Program-made: the position numbers and the translations under genes
NCBI GenBank assembly: GCA_021808105.1
Contig: JAKBCC010000013.1
Coordinates: 1 to 45,649, forward strand
Reading direction: 5' to 3'
Source of the DNA: Planctomycetota bacterium
GTDB taxonomy: Bacteria > Planctomycetota > Phycisphaerae > WQYP01
DNA length: 45,649 nt
Notes under the pieces: generated by a model
Databases searched by the model: none
What the model was told of the DNA's origin: nothing
The model's input: the letters and a program-made list of their open reading frames with translations, nothing else
Shown: positions 9,006 through 16,656 of the stretch, one piece after another
Layout: every line of letters begins with the position of its first letter
Numbering within the stretch: position 1 is the stretch's first letter

Positions 9006-9033
9006 TTGCCAGAATTCGGCAGTATCGTAGAAT
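9006..9033 (+). promoter_or_regulatory. Sigma-70-type promoter of tRNA-Lys
   Basis: TTGCCA at 9006-9011 and TAGAAT at 9028-9033 are separated by 16 bases. The predicted start would be about 35 bases before the tRNA 5' end, a reasonable leader for RNase P processing. Confidence 0.55.
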
Positions 9034-9075
9034 ACTGGGTCCCGCATGAATGGCGGGAAGGATAAATTCCGTTCT

Positions 9076-9148
9076 GAGGCCGTAGCTCAGCTGGTAGAGC
9101 AACAGACTTTTAATCTGTGGGTCCTGGGTTCGATCCCCAGCGGCCTCA
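9076..9148 (+). tRNA. tRNA-Lys(TTT)
   Basis: A 73-base cloverleaf: acceptor stem GAGGCCG pairing with CGGCCTC, D-arm GCTCAGCTGGTAGAGC, anticodon arm ACAGA-CTTTTAA-TCTGT (anticodon TTT), T-arm CTGGG-TTCGATC-CCCAG, discriminator A. CCA is not encoded. The 3' 25 bases lie in the duplicated attachment core, and the integrase reading frame runs antisense through the gene to position 9087. Confidence 0.95.
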
Positions 9149-10394
9149 TGTTTTCGGGGGGTTCACAAACCCCTTGGTAATCGTGGTTTTGCGCACGCCA
9201 GGCTTGATGATTCTCACTTTCCATCAAGGCACCGCCATGGGAACTGCCGGGAACCAAATTGAGCCTTTGGGAGCCGGTTTTGGTCACGCTCGGCAAGGCC
9301 ATGTCAGAGGTACCATCCTTGATTGCCTCTTGAATCTGTTGATTAACTTCCCAGCGGGGCAAAACTTCGATTGCTTCAGCGGTCGGAAGCAACGTCGCAT
9401 CGGTATAAGTCTTGGTGGTCAGGCGAATATCACTATGCCGCATGACCTGCATTGCGGTTTGAACCGATACTCCGGCCCGGCCAAGGTTCGTGGCCAGTGT
9501 GTGCCGCAACGCATGAAAATCTATGGTGCGGCCCTGTTTGTCTCTCCGGGCGATTCCGGCGGCGAGCAAGTCTTTATAGAACGTCACCCGCTTTGGCACG
9601 CGGAATAGCAAATCATTGCCATCATCCGGATGATCCATTTCCCTTAACGCGGCCACAAGGTCATCGCGAAGAAAGATAACCGCTTCCCTTGCATTTTTCG
9701 TTGTGGACGCCCTGGCTGTCAAAAAAGGTTTGGGCGCGTCAAGGTGAACATCAGACCATCGTAATTGCCGCAATTCACCGCGGCGTAGCCCGGTCAGCAG
9801 TGCGGCCATATAGACGGTTTTACGCGGCTCCGGCGACACTTCCAACAGGCGATTAACTTCCGCATCGGTCAATGCCCGGCGCTGGCGGCGAATATCGCCA
9901 TTGACCTTGACGGTGGCCAGATTCTGAAACGGATCAATGGGCATACGTCCGTTGCGAACACACCAGCGGCAAAACTGGCGGGCAGTCTGCTGATAGTCAT
10001 TGCGGGTCTTGGGCGCGGCATTTAGCATATCGCCCGTGTCACGGAACCGGGTAAATGACGCTATGGAAATATCCGGCAGATAATTCCATCCGCACGTGTT
10101 CAGCATTTTCTTCAACCGCAATTCCACGACACGGTTATTGTCAGTGTCATGTCCGGTGGCGGCCAATTCACTGAGATATTCGGTCAGATGATCCAGCACT
10201 GGCCGCTTGTTGTGTCCCTCGTATGGATTCAAGAGATTGACTTCCCCGCGGTCGATCATGGCTTGATGCTTGCGGCATTGTTCTTCAGTCGCCCGGCGAT
10301 CAACGAAGCCCGGATACCGCTTCCACCGGTTCGGCCCGATACGCACTTTGTAATAATGGACTTTCCGATCTTTCGGCTTATAAACGATTGCCAT
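9087..10394 (-). CDS. int: Tyrosine recombinase / integrase
   Basis: A 435-residue site-specific recombinase. The N-terminal arm-binding and SAM-like core-binding regions (~1-170) are followed by the catalytic domain: Arg in TGLRRGEL (~214), HALRHT (~304-309), MRHSD (~328-332) and the nucleophile Tyr in TKTYTDAT (~340). Its last residues (GIEPRTHRLKVCCSTS) are encoded antisense within tRNA-Lys, and the stop is inside the tRNA gene at 9087-9089. The frame therefore crosses the attachment core. The ATG at 10394 has AGGGA eight bases upstream; a TTG at 10400 overlapping the previous stop is an alternative. It sits at the end of the element operon. Confidence 0.93.
   Translation of the reverse strand: MAIVYKPKDRKVHYYKVRIGPNRWKRYPGFVDRRATEEQCRKHQAMIDRGEVNLLNPYEGHNKRPVLDHLTEYLSELAATGHDTDNNRVVELRLKKMLNTCGWNYLPDISIASFTRFRDTGDMLNAAPKTRNDYQQTARQFCRWCVRNGRMPIDPFQNLATVKVNGDIRRQRRALTDAEVNRLLEVSPEPRKTVYMAALLTGLRRGELRQLRWSDVHLDAPKPFLTARASTTKNAREAVIFLRDDLVAALREMDHPDDGNDLLFRVPKRVTFYKDLLAAGIARRDKQGRTIDFHALRHTLATNLGRAGVSVQTAMQVMRHSDIRLTTKTYTDATLLPTAEAIEVLPRWEVNQQIQEAIKDGTSDMALPSVTKTGSQRLNLVPGSSHGGALMESENHQAWRAQNHDYQGVCEPPENMRPLGIEPRTHRLKVCCSTS
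9124..9184. repeat. attL, 61-bp direct repeat
   Basis: Perfectly identical over 61 bases to 16526-16586. It covers the T-arm and acceptor 3' strand of tRNA-Lys plus 36 bases downstream, including a GGGGTT-CACA-AACCCC hairpin at 9158-9173. Flanking bases differ on both sides. This is the expected product of tyrosine-recombinase integration at a tRNA 3' end. Confidence 0.92.
9158..9173 (+). terminator. Hairpin downstream of tRNA-Lys
   Basis: GGGGTT-CACA-AACCCC forms a perfect 6-bp stem ten bases after the tRNA end. It is followed only by TT, so it is a weak intrinsic terminator candidate. It could instead serve as an arm of the attachment core. Confidence 0.4.
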
Positions 10395-10396
10395 AA

Positions 10397-10624
10397 TCAA
10401 TGTCCCTTGTTCATATCCTCAATCTGGTCAATCAGTGATTTGTTGTGCTTTTTGAATCGCTGAACTTCGCGGCGGACGCCGGCGATCCGCCGTAACCGGG
10501 CTTTCCACGTGCGGCGGTCATCAACAGCCTGATTTCCCTGCCGGCGGCTTTCTCTTTCCTCACTGGACAGCAGGAACCACATCGGAAGCCAGCCATTACC
10601 GTTTCCAAAGCCAAACATGCTCAT
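10397..10624 (-). CDS. Small basic hypothetical protein of the element
   Basis: A 75-residue protein of unknown function. Its ATG overlaps the stop of the upstream XRE gene (ATGA at 10621-10624) and its stop is two bases from the integrase start, so the three are likely translationally coupled. The C-terminal half is rich in Arg, Lys and Glu (WKARLRRIAGVRREVQRFKK) and predicted helical, possibly a short coiled coil. An excisionase-like or integrase-accessory role is only a guess from position. Confidence 0.6.
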   Translation of the reverse strand: MSMFGFGNGNGWLPMWFLLSSEERESRRQGNQAVDDRRTWKARLRRIAGVRREVQRFKKHNKSLIDQIEDMNKGH

Positions 10625-10857
10625 GCCTTTCGTCGTAACTCTTTTGCCGACAGCTTGGTGGATGTAAACTTCAAACCGATCACCGGGGCAATCCTGTCAA
10701 CCGTGTCGGTGGTCAGGCCCCGCAGGTTATTCACGAAGCGACTTAACGCCGCCTCGGATACGCCGCTGCGGCGGGCAATCTCCCATCGGCTAAGCCCACA
10801 GGTCAATATCAATTCCTTGAGGTTCTCGCTAAATACTTTTGGTTTCATACTGTTCAT
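10621..10857 (-). CDS. XRE-type helix-turn-helix regulator
   Basis: A 78-residue DNA-binding protein with a Cro/C1-type HTH: LSRWEIARRSGVSEAALSRF occupies the turn and recognition helix, followed by a second helix pair (TDTVDRIAPVIGLKF). The first ATG at 10857 was chosen; a GTG at 10869 overlapping the previous stop as GTGA is possible. It lies between the DUF5664 gene and the small gene ahead of int, suggesting control of excision or of the operon itself. Confidence 0.8.
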   Translation of the reverse strand: MNSMKPKVFSENLKELILTCGLSRWEIARRSGVSEAALSRFVNNLRGLTTDTVDRIAPVIGLKFTSTKLSAKELRRKA

Positions 10858-10865
10858 TATATATC

Positions 10866-11240
10866 TCACTTGCCACGTGTCAAGCCGCCTGAATTATTAT
10901 TTTCCGCTGCGCCATCCGTCGCCTGGAAGTGCATGACCGCAAACAGATTAAAAACCACAGCCGCCAGATGATCTTCATCACGATCCCCGGCCATATAGTG
11001 AACCATGTGTCGAAATGCGGAATCCATACACCGCGATTCCGGAATGCCCCGCTCCCAGTTGCGATCACCGTACTTGGCCGACCCGCGCTCCATGAGTAAG
11101 GCCAGCCTCTGCAACCCGTGCGGGCTTATCAGGTCATACCGTCCCTTGCCAGCCCGGCAGTCACGTACAGCACCACTTGGGAATCGTTCACGCGATCCGC
11201 TATCCAAAGTCACATATTCAAGCTTTCCGCGTTTTCGCAT
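10866..11240 (-). CDS. DUF5664 (dATP/dGTP diphosphohydrolase N-terminal domain) protein
   Basis: A 124-residue protein resembling the phage-associated DUF5664 family, described in Pfam as a dATP/dGTP diphosphohydrolase N-terminal domain. Visible family features are GRYDLISPHGLQRLALLMERG, YGDRNWERG, a MDSAFRHMVHYMAGDRDEDH segment with His and acidic residues, and LAAVVFNLFAVMHF. These make an all-helical fold with possible metal-binding acidic and His residues. Its ATG shares a base with the upstream stop (TAATG), with GGAGG nine bases before. Biochemical activity is inferred from the family name only. Confidence 0.7.
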   Translation of the reverse strand: MRKRGKLEYVTLDSGSRERFPSGAVRDCRAGKGRYDLISPHGLQRLALLMERGSAKYGDRNWERGIPESRCMDSAFRHMVHYMAGDRDEDHLAAVVFNLFAVMHFQATDGAAENNNSGGLTRGK

Positions 11241-11617
11241 TATTTCACATCCTCCGCGGCCTCATTAAACGCCGTTTGCGGGCCTCGCTGAACCTTGTCC
11301 ACGCCAATACACGCTTTTGACGCCATCGGTTTATCCTGCCCAGCGGAATCATGCGGCGCTGGCGTTGAGAATTCTTTGTCAGCAACAAATGTGACCCGTA
11401 GCCTATATCGTCGCCAGGCAGACTTGATCAGCCGTTTTACCCGGCAGACTGGCGGAACCTCACCTCCCGGCGCGGCGGTAAGTTCAATGACCCACTTTTC
11501 CGGGGCAGCCTTGGGCGTTACGGGTAAGACCGGCGGCCTGAGTAACTTCGTCGCAGGGCACCCCCTTGGTTTGACGGACGATGGAACAGGTTTATCGAAT
11601 AATGGTCTTTCGGTCAT
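11240..11617 (-). CDS. Hypothetical protein of the element
   Basis: A 125-residue protein, not recognised. It is Pro- and Lys-rich at the N-terminus (about residues 1-45) with a more ordered middle (KWVIELTAAPGGEVPPVCRV, then KRLIKSAWRRYRLRVTFV) that looks beta-rich and basic, compatible with nucleic-acid binding. The ATG at 11617 is supported by GAGGA six bases upstream. It overlaps the DUF5664 start by one base. Confidence 0.6.
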   Translation of the reverse strand: MTERPLFDKPVPSSVKPRGCPATKLLRPPVLPVTPKAAPEKWVIELTAAPGGEVPPVCRVKRLIKSAWRRYRLRVTFVADKEFSTPAPHDSAGQDKPMASKACIGVDKVQRGPQTAFNEAAEDVK

Positions 11618-11781
11618 AAGAAGATCCTCGCAATAGTTCCCACACAATCAGCCAGGCGAATGACCGACTTCCGCCATCGGCCAGAAATTAAGCCAAGCTC
11701 CCTGCGGCGTCGCTGGATCAGGCGATTCAATCGCCGGCCGTCGGGATCACTTCCGGGAAGCTTTGGTAGGTGATAATGGGG

Positions 11782-11880
11782 CACGGTTTTTACTCCAAAA
11801 AAACTGCTGTGTGTGTGCAGCGGACGTTGCCCTTATGGTGCTTTCGCACCTATAAGGGTAAAAACGTGCGCGCACACATC
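11782..11880. repeat. Nested inverted repeats downstream of the RepA-like gene
   Basis: The 230-base gap between the ATPase and the next gene holds a strong hairpin at 11830-11858 (CCCTTATGGTGC-TTTC-GCACCTATAAGGG without one bulged base). It is flanked outward by CACGgTTTTTAC at about 11782 and GTAAAAACGTG at about 11859, and by alternating GTGTGTGTGC and GTGCGCGCAC tracts. The whole is a near-palindrome of ~95 bases. It may be a replication origin, a terminator or an operator of the element. Confidence 0.6.
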
Positions 11881-13408
11881 ATTCGCGCTCGGTTAAAGGC
11901 GCGGGAATCGTCGCCCATCGGTCATGCGTTTTGCGGCCTTGGCGCGGCCACAAATACAACCGCCTTTTGGCCACAGCTTGCCTCAACAATTCGACAGATC
12001 TTCTTTCCCCGATATTCAACTCGGCGGCAAAGTAGGCGACATCCCGCGGATCATCGCCGGCAAACTTGGCAGCAGTTTCCCAGTTCGGGCGCGCGGCTTT
12101 TTCTGGCTTTGGTTCGGCGGTCTTAGCCTTCCGTGCCTTTGGTTGTTTCAAATCCTCGGCGTCCAACTCAAAGCGTTGCGCCATCGCCGGCGGCTTCAGA
12201 TCCCAAACACTCGGATCAGTCGGCGGGAATGACCGGCAAATGGTATGCAAACTCACGCATCCGGCCTCGGCGTGTTCCCGAAGCCCACAATGCCAGTCCA
12301 CTGCACGGCTTTGGGCACCAGCCCCGCTTCCCAGATCGGCCACAGATTTGCCCGCCTGATTGCCTTTGCTTTGATGGTGGACGCAGAGGATTGCACAGTC
12401 CATCCGCGTTGCTGCGACAATCAGCTTGGTGAAAAAGCTCGCAATGAAAGCGTTGTTGTTTTCGTCCGCATCGGCGGGCAACAATTTGAAGATTGGATCA
12501 ATGGTGATGAAATCAAATTGCCCGGGCTGGACATCGCGCAGCAGCCGAAGTAAGCCGTCAATATCCATTGGTTTTTCACGCAACGGGACGATCTTTAATC
12601 CGGAAAGGTCAATGCCATCATACTGATCGGCCACCTTTCGTAATCGGTGGAAGATGGTCGGCCTGGCCAATTCCCCATCAATCAGAAGCCCGTTACCCCG
12701 GCGGCACCCATACCCAAAACATGGGACGCCCGCCGCAATGGCGCAATGCCAATGCAGGATTGACCAACTTTTTGCGGTCTTTGTCGCCCCAGTCCAAAGC
12801 CCAACCTCGCCACGGCGCAGGCCACCGTCAATGACCGGCTCGGCCATCGGCTCCGGATCAGACAGTTGGTCGGTAGCGTTTACCGCAATGTCAAAAATTG
12901 TCGGCGATGGTTCCACCGGATCCGCAGCGGCATTAATTTCTGCGATGATCGGTGCGACATCGGTAATGGTTTGGTTAGCATCCAACGCACCCTGCACGCG
13001 GGCGGCGCCGCTGTAAATCGCAGCAGTACGGCCAAGCTCCAGTACCTGGCCGATCCAGTATTCAGCCTGCGCGTCGCTGAACAAACCAGCGCTATGCTCG
13101 CGGATCCAATCGGCGGCCTCCGCGTTCTTGCACCGGCGCAGCTCCGATTCCACTAGCCCAGCCAGCGGCATTGTCCCAGCAGTCGCCAGCCGGGAAATGG
13201 CCCCGTAAATGTCCGTGTTGCGTTGCCCACCCCACCTGTATTGCGACAACCGCGCGACAAAATCCGCCGCGATATTAACCCGGCGTTCACGCCCCCTGGG
13301 CGTCGAATCAACATGCGACACAACAGAAAGAATGGCCTTTTGTTCCGCCTCGGCCAGCCGCGCAGCCAACGGTGGATTTGCCCCACCAGAATTATTGGAT
13401 AAAATCAT
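11879..13408 (-). CDS. RepA-like AAA ATPase (AAA_25 type)
   Basis: A 509-residue replication-type ATPase. The N-terminal ~110 residues resemble a DnaB-N-like helical region. The RecA-like core starts with a Walker A variant GATKTAKS (~207-214), in which Ala replaces the usual Gly before Lys, as seen in some RepA-like proteins. Walker B is FDFITIDPIFKLLP, followed by the sensor ILCVHHQSKG and a DLGSGAGAQSRAVDW segment typical of RepA/KaiC-like helicases. The C-terminus is Lys/Pro-rich and then a winged-helix-like end. The ATG at 13408 has AGGAG five bases upstream. It probably drives autonomous replication of the excised element. Confidence 0.82.
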   Translation of the reverse strand: MILSNNSGGANPPLAARLAEAEQKAILSVVSHVDSTPRGRERRVNIAADFVARLSQYRWGGQRNTDIYGAISRLATAGTMPLAGLVESELRRCKNAEAADWIREHSAGLFSDAQAEYWIGQVLELGRTAAIYSGAARVQGALDANQTITDVAPIIAEINAAADPVEPSPTIFDIAVNATDQLSDPEPMAEPVIDGGLRRGEVGLWTGATKTAKSWSILHWHCAIAAGVPCFGYGCRRGNGLLIDGELARPTIFHRLRKVADQYDGIDLSGLKIVPLREKPMDIDGLLRLLRDVQPGQFDFITIDPIFKLLPADADENNNAFIASFFTKLIVAATRMDCAILCVHHQSKGNQAGKSVADLGSGAGAQSRAVDWHCGLREHAEAGCVSLHTICRSFPPTDPSVWDLKPPAMAQRFELDAEDLKQPKARKAKTAEPKPEKAARPNWETAAKFAGDDPRDVAYFAAELNIGERRSVELLRQAVAKRRLYLWPRQGRKTHDRWATIPAPLTERE

Positions 13409-13460
13409 TAAGCTCCTGAAATTTGCCGCCGGAATGCCTGCCAGCACCGGCGGCGTTTTT

Positions 13461-13673
13461 TTAAGAAATAACCGCAGCTAAAGCCTCAATATGGGCATCA
13501 ATTTCGGCGCGTTTCCATCGCGGCAACCGTGGCGTTAGCCGTACCGGCGCGGGAAATTTCCTTGCGGCGGAAAGCTTCCAGATTGTTCTCGTGGTTACGC
13601 CCAGCAGTTCTGCCACCTGGCGCACGGAAAGATATTCCGCCGGGGTTTTCGACAGGGGGAATTGAGTACTCAT
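13461..13673 (-). CDS. AlpA/excisionase-type helix-turn-helix protein
   Basis: A 70-residue MerR-like winged-helix protein of the AlpA/HTH_17 type: LSVRQVAELLGVTTRTIWKL forms the HTH and FPAPVRLTPRLPRWKRAEID the wing plus the RW.R..ID ending common to the family. Such proteins act as excisionases or activators in prophages and satellites. The ATG at 13673 with GGAG upstream is preferred over in-frame starts at 13685 and 13724. It lies just upstream of the RepA-like gene. Confidence 0.85.
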   Translation of the reverse strand: MSTQFPLSKTPAEYLSVRQVAELLGVTTRTIWKLSAARKFPAPVRLTPRLPRWKRAEIDAHIEALAAVIS

Positions 13674-13857
13674 TATTCGCTCCATGTTAGAAAGGCCTGC
13701 ACAGCGCTGGCCTCTAATGCACATAGCGGCGTTGGTTTTTGCGTTGGGTTTTTAGGACAAAAACCCGATACTGGCGCGCAAAAAACCCGCGTAAACAGCA
13801 TGGTTCGCGTGCACTCGCAAAAATCTTGTTGGTTTTTTCCTCTCTCAAAACCCCACA

Positions 13858-14781
13858 CTATTTTACGATCTTCGCGCGGCGGCTGGCGGCAGCCCTCCGC
13901 ACGCTACTCAGCATACGCTGTGGGTCAACGCTTGTGCCCCACGTTCTCGGAATGGTTCCATCGTCGGCAAGCTCGCGGATATACTTCTTTGCCTGATACG
14001 TTCCGCATACGTTCGTTGGAACCCGCGCGGCCAGTTCCTTCAGAAGTGCGTCCGGGTCTTCCGCAATGTAAGGCTCGGTCAACTCCCGCACCTTGCGCTT
14101 CGTGCATTCCGACTTCGTTTCCCGCGTCGCAGCCACCGCAGGGGCAACAACCGCCGCAACACTCGGCGTCTTTTCTGCCGGAATACTGCCCGCCACGATT
14201 TCCGAATCGCATACAACCAAGCGAATCGCCTGCCGGCAACGCTCGTAACGCTTTTCCTCTATTTCCATGGCCTTGAAATAAAGTCCGCCGTCAGCGGGCA
14301 GGCTCCAAAGCGATCCGGGCACAAGCGGGTATTCACAATTCGGGTCACGCATTGTTTCAGCAACCCAAGCCCTCGCCTCCTTAATCGCATCCAGTCGGCC
14401 AGCGTCAACGCCAGGCCACTTGCACGCATCCGCTGTAGCGTGAAGAAACGCCAACCCGCTGCTGAACACATTAGAAAGATAATCGCGCCCCATCTCCATT
14501 GGCGAGTAGGGGGTAAGGTCGGAAGCATCAACAAGATGGCCGCAAACCATATCCCATCGCCTACCCAAGTCCTGGCACCCATCAGCAATGATGCACACAT
14601 CGTGGCCAAACTTCCGGCCATCCGGCAGGACTAGCGTAAGGATTATTCCGATAGGGGTCGGGCGAAGCTCCAGCCTGCATCGTAGGCCCATTAAGACCCG
14701 CAGGGAGTCAAGGAAAAAACAACGGGCCTTGATCCAGCCACACAACGCTTGGGAAGCTAATTCCGATTGATGATCCGACAT
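13858..14781 (-). CDS. Hypothetical protein of the element
   Basis: A 307-residue protein not recognised. It begins MSDHQSELASQALCGWIKAR; the frame is open to 14889, but the ATG at 14781 gives a sensible N-terminus. The first ~100 residues look alpha/beta (LRVLMGLRCRLELRPTPIGI). The C-terminal ~90 residues are basic and helical (CTKRKVRELTEPYIAEDP ... RRAAASRRAKIVK) and could bind DNA, with IRELADDGTIPRTWGTS looking like a winged-helix element. A replication-accessory or regulator role is conceivable from its position upstream of the AlpA and RepA-like genes. Confidence 0.6.
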   Translation of the reverse strand: MSDHQSELASQALCGWIKARCFFLDSLRVLMGLRCRLELRPTPIGIILTLVLPDGRKFGHDVCIIADGCQDLGRRWDMVCGHLVDASDLTPYSPMEMGRDYLSNVFSSGLAFLHATADACKWPGVDAGRLDAIKEARAWVAETMRDPNCEYPLVPGSLWSLPADGGLYFKAMEIEEKRYERCRQAIRLVVCDSEIVAGSIPAEKTPSVAAVVAPAVAATRETKSECTKRKVRELTEPYIAEDPDALLKELAARVPTNVCGTYQAKKYIRELADDGTIPRTWGTSVDPQRMLSSVRRAAASRRAKIVK

Positions 14782-15097
14782 TGTTTCAACCCTTGTTCGG
14801 ACGGGCAGGCCCGGACACACTGGGCGGGGTTGATTCGCCGGCAATGTGCCCGGGCCGATTATCGGGGAGCTACCCCGCAACCGTCCCACTGGGATTACTG
14901 TAACAATCCTTCCAGACTTACAACACCGAAATTACAACAGGTGCAATCTGGTACCCCGAAGTGCACGATTATCGCTCACGTCTCACCCACCGCGTCGGCC
15001 CCCTGTCGCGAAAACCGCTCCCATCGCAAAGCCGTTTCCACGAGTTGGTTACAGGGGCAGGTTTTAGCCACGGCTGGTAACCCACCAGCGTTCCACC
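14782..15097. other. Element intergenic region, nothing recognised
   Basis: A 316-base stretch within the tRNA-Lys element between two minus-strand genes. Open frames on the plus strand here show no recognisable features. It may hold the promoter of the 13858-14781 gene, but no convincing box was seen. Confidence 0.4.
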
Positions 15098-15544
15098 CTA
15101 TGAAAGCGGAACAAAAAAGGTTACATCCGGCGGCCTCCAATTGGTAACTGGCAGCCCAGTTACCGCACTAACCGCCTGGCAAAACGCGATTGCGTCTGTC
15201 GCATTCCTAAACTCCACCCGGTGGTAATGACCGAATGGCATAGCCAAATCGACGCGATAAATTTGAATGGTAGTGAAAGACCTCCGGTAATTCTTGGCTA
15301 AAATGCCCACAAGGTCTGCGGGGTTAATGCTCACCTTTTCAATTCTGATAACACCCTTCTTTACGGCGGCCTGCGGGCAATTGAATAACCAGTCTGATTC
15401 CCGCTGTTGTTGTGCGTGGCCCTCCTGGCGTAGCAGCTTATGGCAAGCTTGGCACACCACATCCTGTTTCCACACCATGGGAGTTTCCAGCTTGCCGATC
15501 TGCCGTCCACAGTTGGCGCAAATCTCACCGGCCATATCTGCCAT
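15098..15544 (-). CDS. Zinc-ribbon hypothetical protein of the element
   Basis: A 148-residue protein with an N-terminal zinc ribbon: CANCGRQIG at ~9-17 and VVCQACHKLL at ~29-38 form a CxxC-x~17-CxxC site. The remainder (INPADLVGILAKNYRRSFTT and VEFRNATDAIAFCQAVSAV) is alpha/beta and unrecognised. The ATG at 15544 (MADMAGE) was preferred over one at 15556. Zinc ribbons of this kind often bind nucleic acid or partner proteins; no specific role can be assigned. Confidence 0.65.
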   Translation of the reverse strand: MADMAGEICANCGRQIGKLETPMVWKQDVVCQACHKLLRQEGHAQQQRESDWLFNCPQAAVKKGVIRIEKVSINPADLVGILAKNYRRSFTTIQIYRVDLAMPFGHYHRVEFRNATDAIAFCQAVSAVTGLPVTNWRPPDVTFFVPLS

Positions 15545-16005
15545 TTCACACCTCAAATCAAACGTGCATAACCGCGCCGCAGGTGATCTGCGTCGCCCGG
15601 AATTATACCCCCAGCCCGATCACTCACAACGCGGCGGATCCAAAACCGCCCGCAAACAGGGCGGAATGCTGCTGATTCCATCCATTTTCACGATGTGCAG
15701 GCTCCGGATCGGCAATAACCGGCCCATCTTGGCCACCTTCACAATTTGCGATAAATCGCTATTTTGTTTAGCACTGGAGCCGCTTTGGGCTGCGTATGCC
15801 CCGCGACTTTTGCATAGCACCCCCCAGCGTACAAGGAAAATCCGGAAAATTGTAAAAGTCGGGGCGTGGGGGGTATGCCTAAATAAAGCCGCTACGGTTC
15901 CAAGGGCATTTTCACGAGTTACCGACAGTGGCCGCCCGCTGGAATGTCAAAAGGGCCGCTACTGTCCGAACCGCAGCGTCATCGCACGCCCGCAGCTTCA
16001 ACCCG
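15545..16005. other. Element intergenic region with small palindrome
   Basis: A 461-base region without a convincing gene on the strand used by the element. A 292-codon plus-strand frame crosses it but is judged a shadow. A 12-base palindrome GCGATAAATCGC at 15748-15759 could be an operator. Confidence 0.35.
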
Positions 16006-16272
16006 TTACGCGGCCTTGGGAATCCGTAACGCCCGCTTTGTCTTGCGCCGCCGCAGCTTGGCGGACGCACGATCATTCCAATGCCCGATTACATGAACCA
16101 GTTTTGACACACCAAAGCCATGGTATCCCCCGTCGGCGTCTGTGCAGACAGCATAAACGCCATCAGGGGTAAACAATTCGACACGAAGTACGCTGCCATA
16201 TTCTCGCTGGGTAACAATATCCCCGCAATCTTCCGTTACAAAGTCACCGATCCGAATTTTTCTCATGGCCAT
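16006..16272 (-). CDS. Small hypothetical protein of the element
   Basis: An 88-residue protein, first in the element's minus-strand gene series. It begins MAMRKIRIGDFV and has a compact beta-rich pattern (GSVLRVELFTPDGVYAV, then DGGYHGFGVSKLVHVIGHW) followed by a very basic tail (AKLRRRKTKRALRI). The fold pattern resembles small SH3/KOW-like proteins, but no family is recognised. AAAGGGG lies six bases upstream of the ATG at 16272. Confidence 0.55.
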   Translation of the reverse strand: MAMRKIRIGDFVTEDCGDIVTQREYGSVLRVELFTPDGVYAVCTDADGGYHGFGVSKLVHVIGHWNDRASAKLRRRKTKRALRIPKAA

Positions 16273-16525
16273 ATCGGCCCCTTTCTGTAAATCGCCGCCC
16301 GTAAAAAACCGGCCAGGCGGCACAACGCCGGGCAACAATCATTTTGACGCAGCCACCATCGCCGCAATGCCAGCCTTAACCGCTTCTGGAAGCGATGGCC
16401 ATGCTCCAATAAGCGCAGCAAGTCGGAGATCGCTGGAAACCATTCTTTTCACGTTTTTGGTCACACTCGCAGGGGGGTTGGCACGCGAACCATGCGTGTA
16501 TTCAAGGGTTTTTGCCACATTGTCA

Positions 16526-16586
16526 CTGGGTTCGATCCCCAGCGGCCTCATGTTTTCGGGGGGTTCACAAACCCCTTGGTAATCGT
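16526..16586. repeat. attR, 61-bp direct repeat
   Basis: Identical to 9124-9184. It carries only the last 25 bases of tRNA-Lys plus the downstream hairpin, so no functional tRNA exists here. On the minus strand it is crossed by an open frame (16626 to 16339) in the same frame as the integrase uses in attL. Confidence 0.92.
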
Positions 16587-16656
16587 TGATTCCGTGCCTT
16601 TTCAATGACCCATGAGCACTGATCAACGAACGGATTTTCGGAAATTCGTAACATCT

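Larger units (their letters stand above)
9124..16586 (-). mobile_element. Integrated element at tRNA-Lys (7.46 kb)
   Basis: Bounded by the 61-bp repeats at 9124-9184 and 16526-16586. It carries a tyrosine integrase at the tRNA-proximal end, an XRE-type regulator, an AlpA-type regulator, a RepA-like AAA ATPase, a DUF5664 protein and several unknown genes, all on the minus strand and often overlapping. No capsid, tail, terminase, relaxase or type IV secretion gene is visible. The gene order (regulators, replication ATPase, integrase) resembles phage satellites or small integrative elements. Whether a helper phage exists cannot be told from this sequence. Confidence 0.85.

Noticed and set aside
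11879-13408. Recombinase or KaiC-type clock protein instead of RepA-like
   Set aside because: The position next to AlpA and integrase genes, the Walker A variant and the HHQSKG sensor segment fit RepA-like replication ATPases of mobile elements better.
15294-16172. 292-codon plus-strand open frame inside the tRNA-Lys element
   Set aside because: It is antisense to the zinc-ribbon gene and to the 16006-16272 gene, has no plausible start signal, and its translation is Arg/Pro/His-rich without motifs. It is a high-GC shadow frame.
16526-16550. Possible second tRNA gene
   Set aside because: Only the T-arm and acceptor 3' strand are present. It is the attR duplication, with no 5' half of a tRNA.
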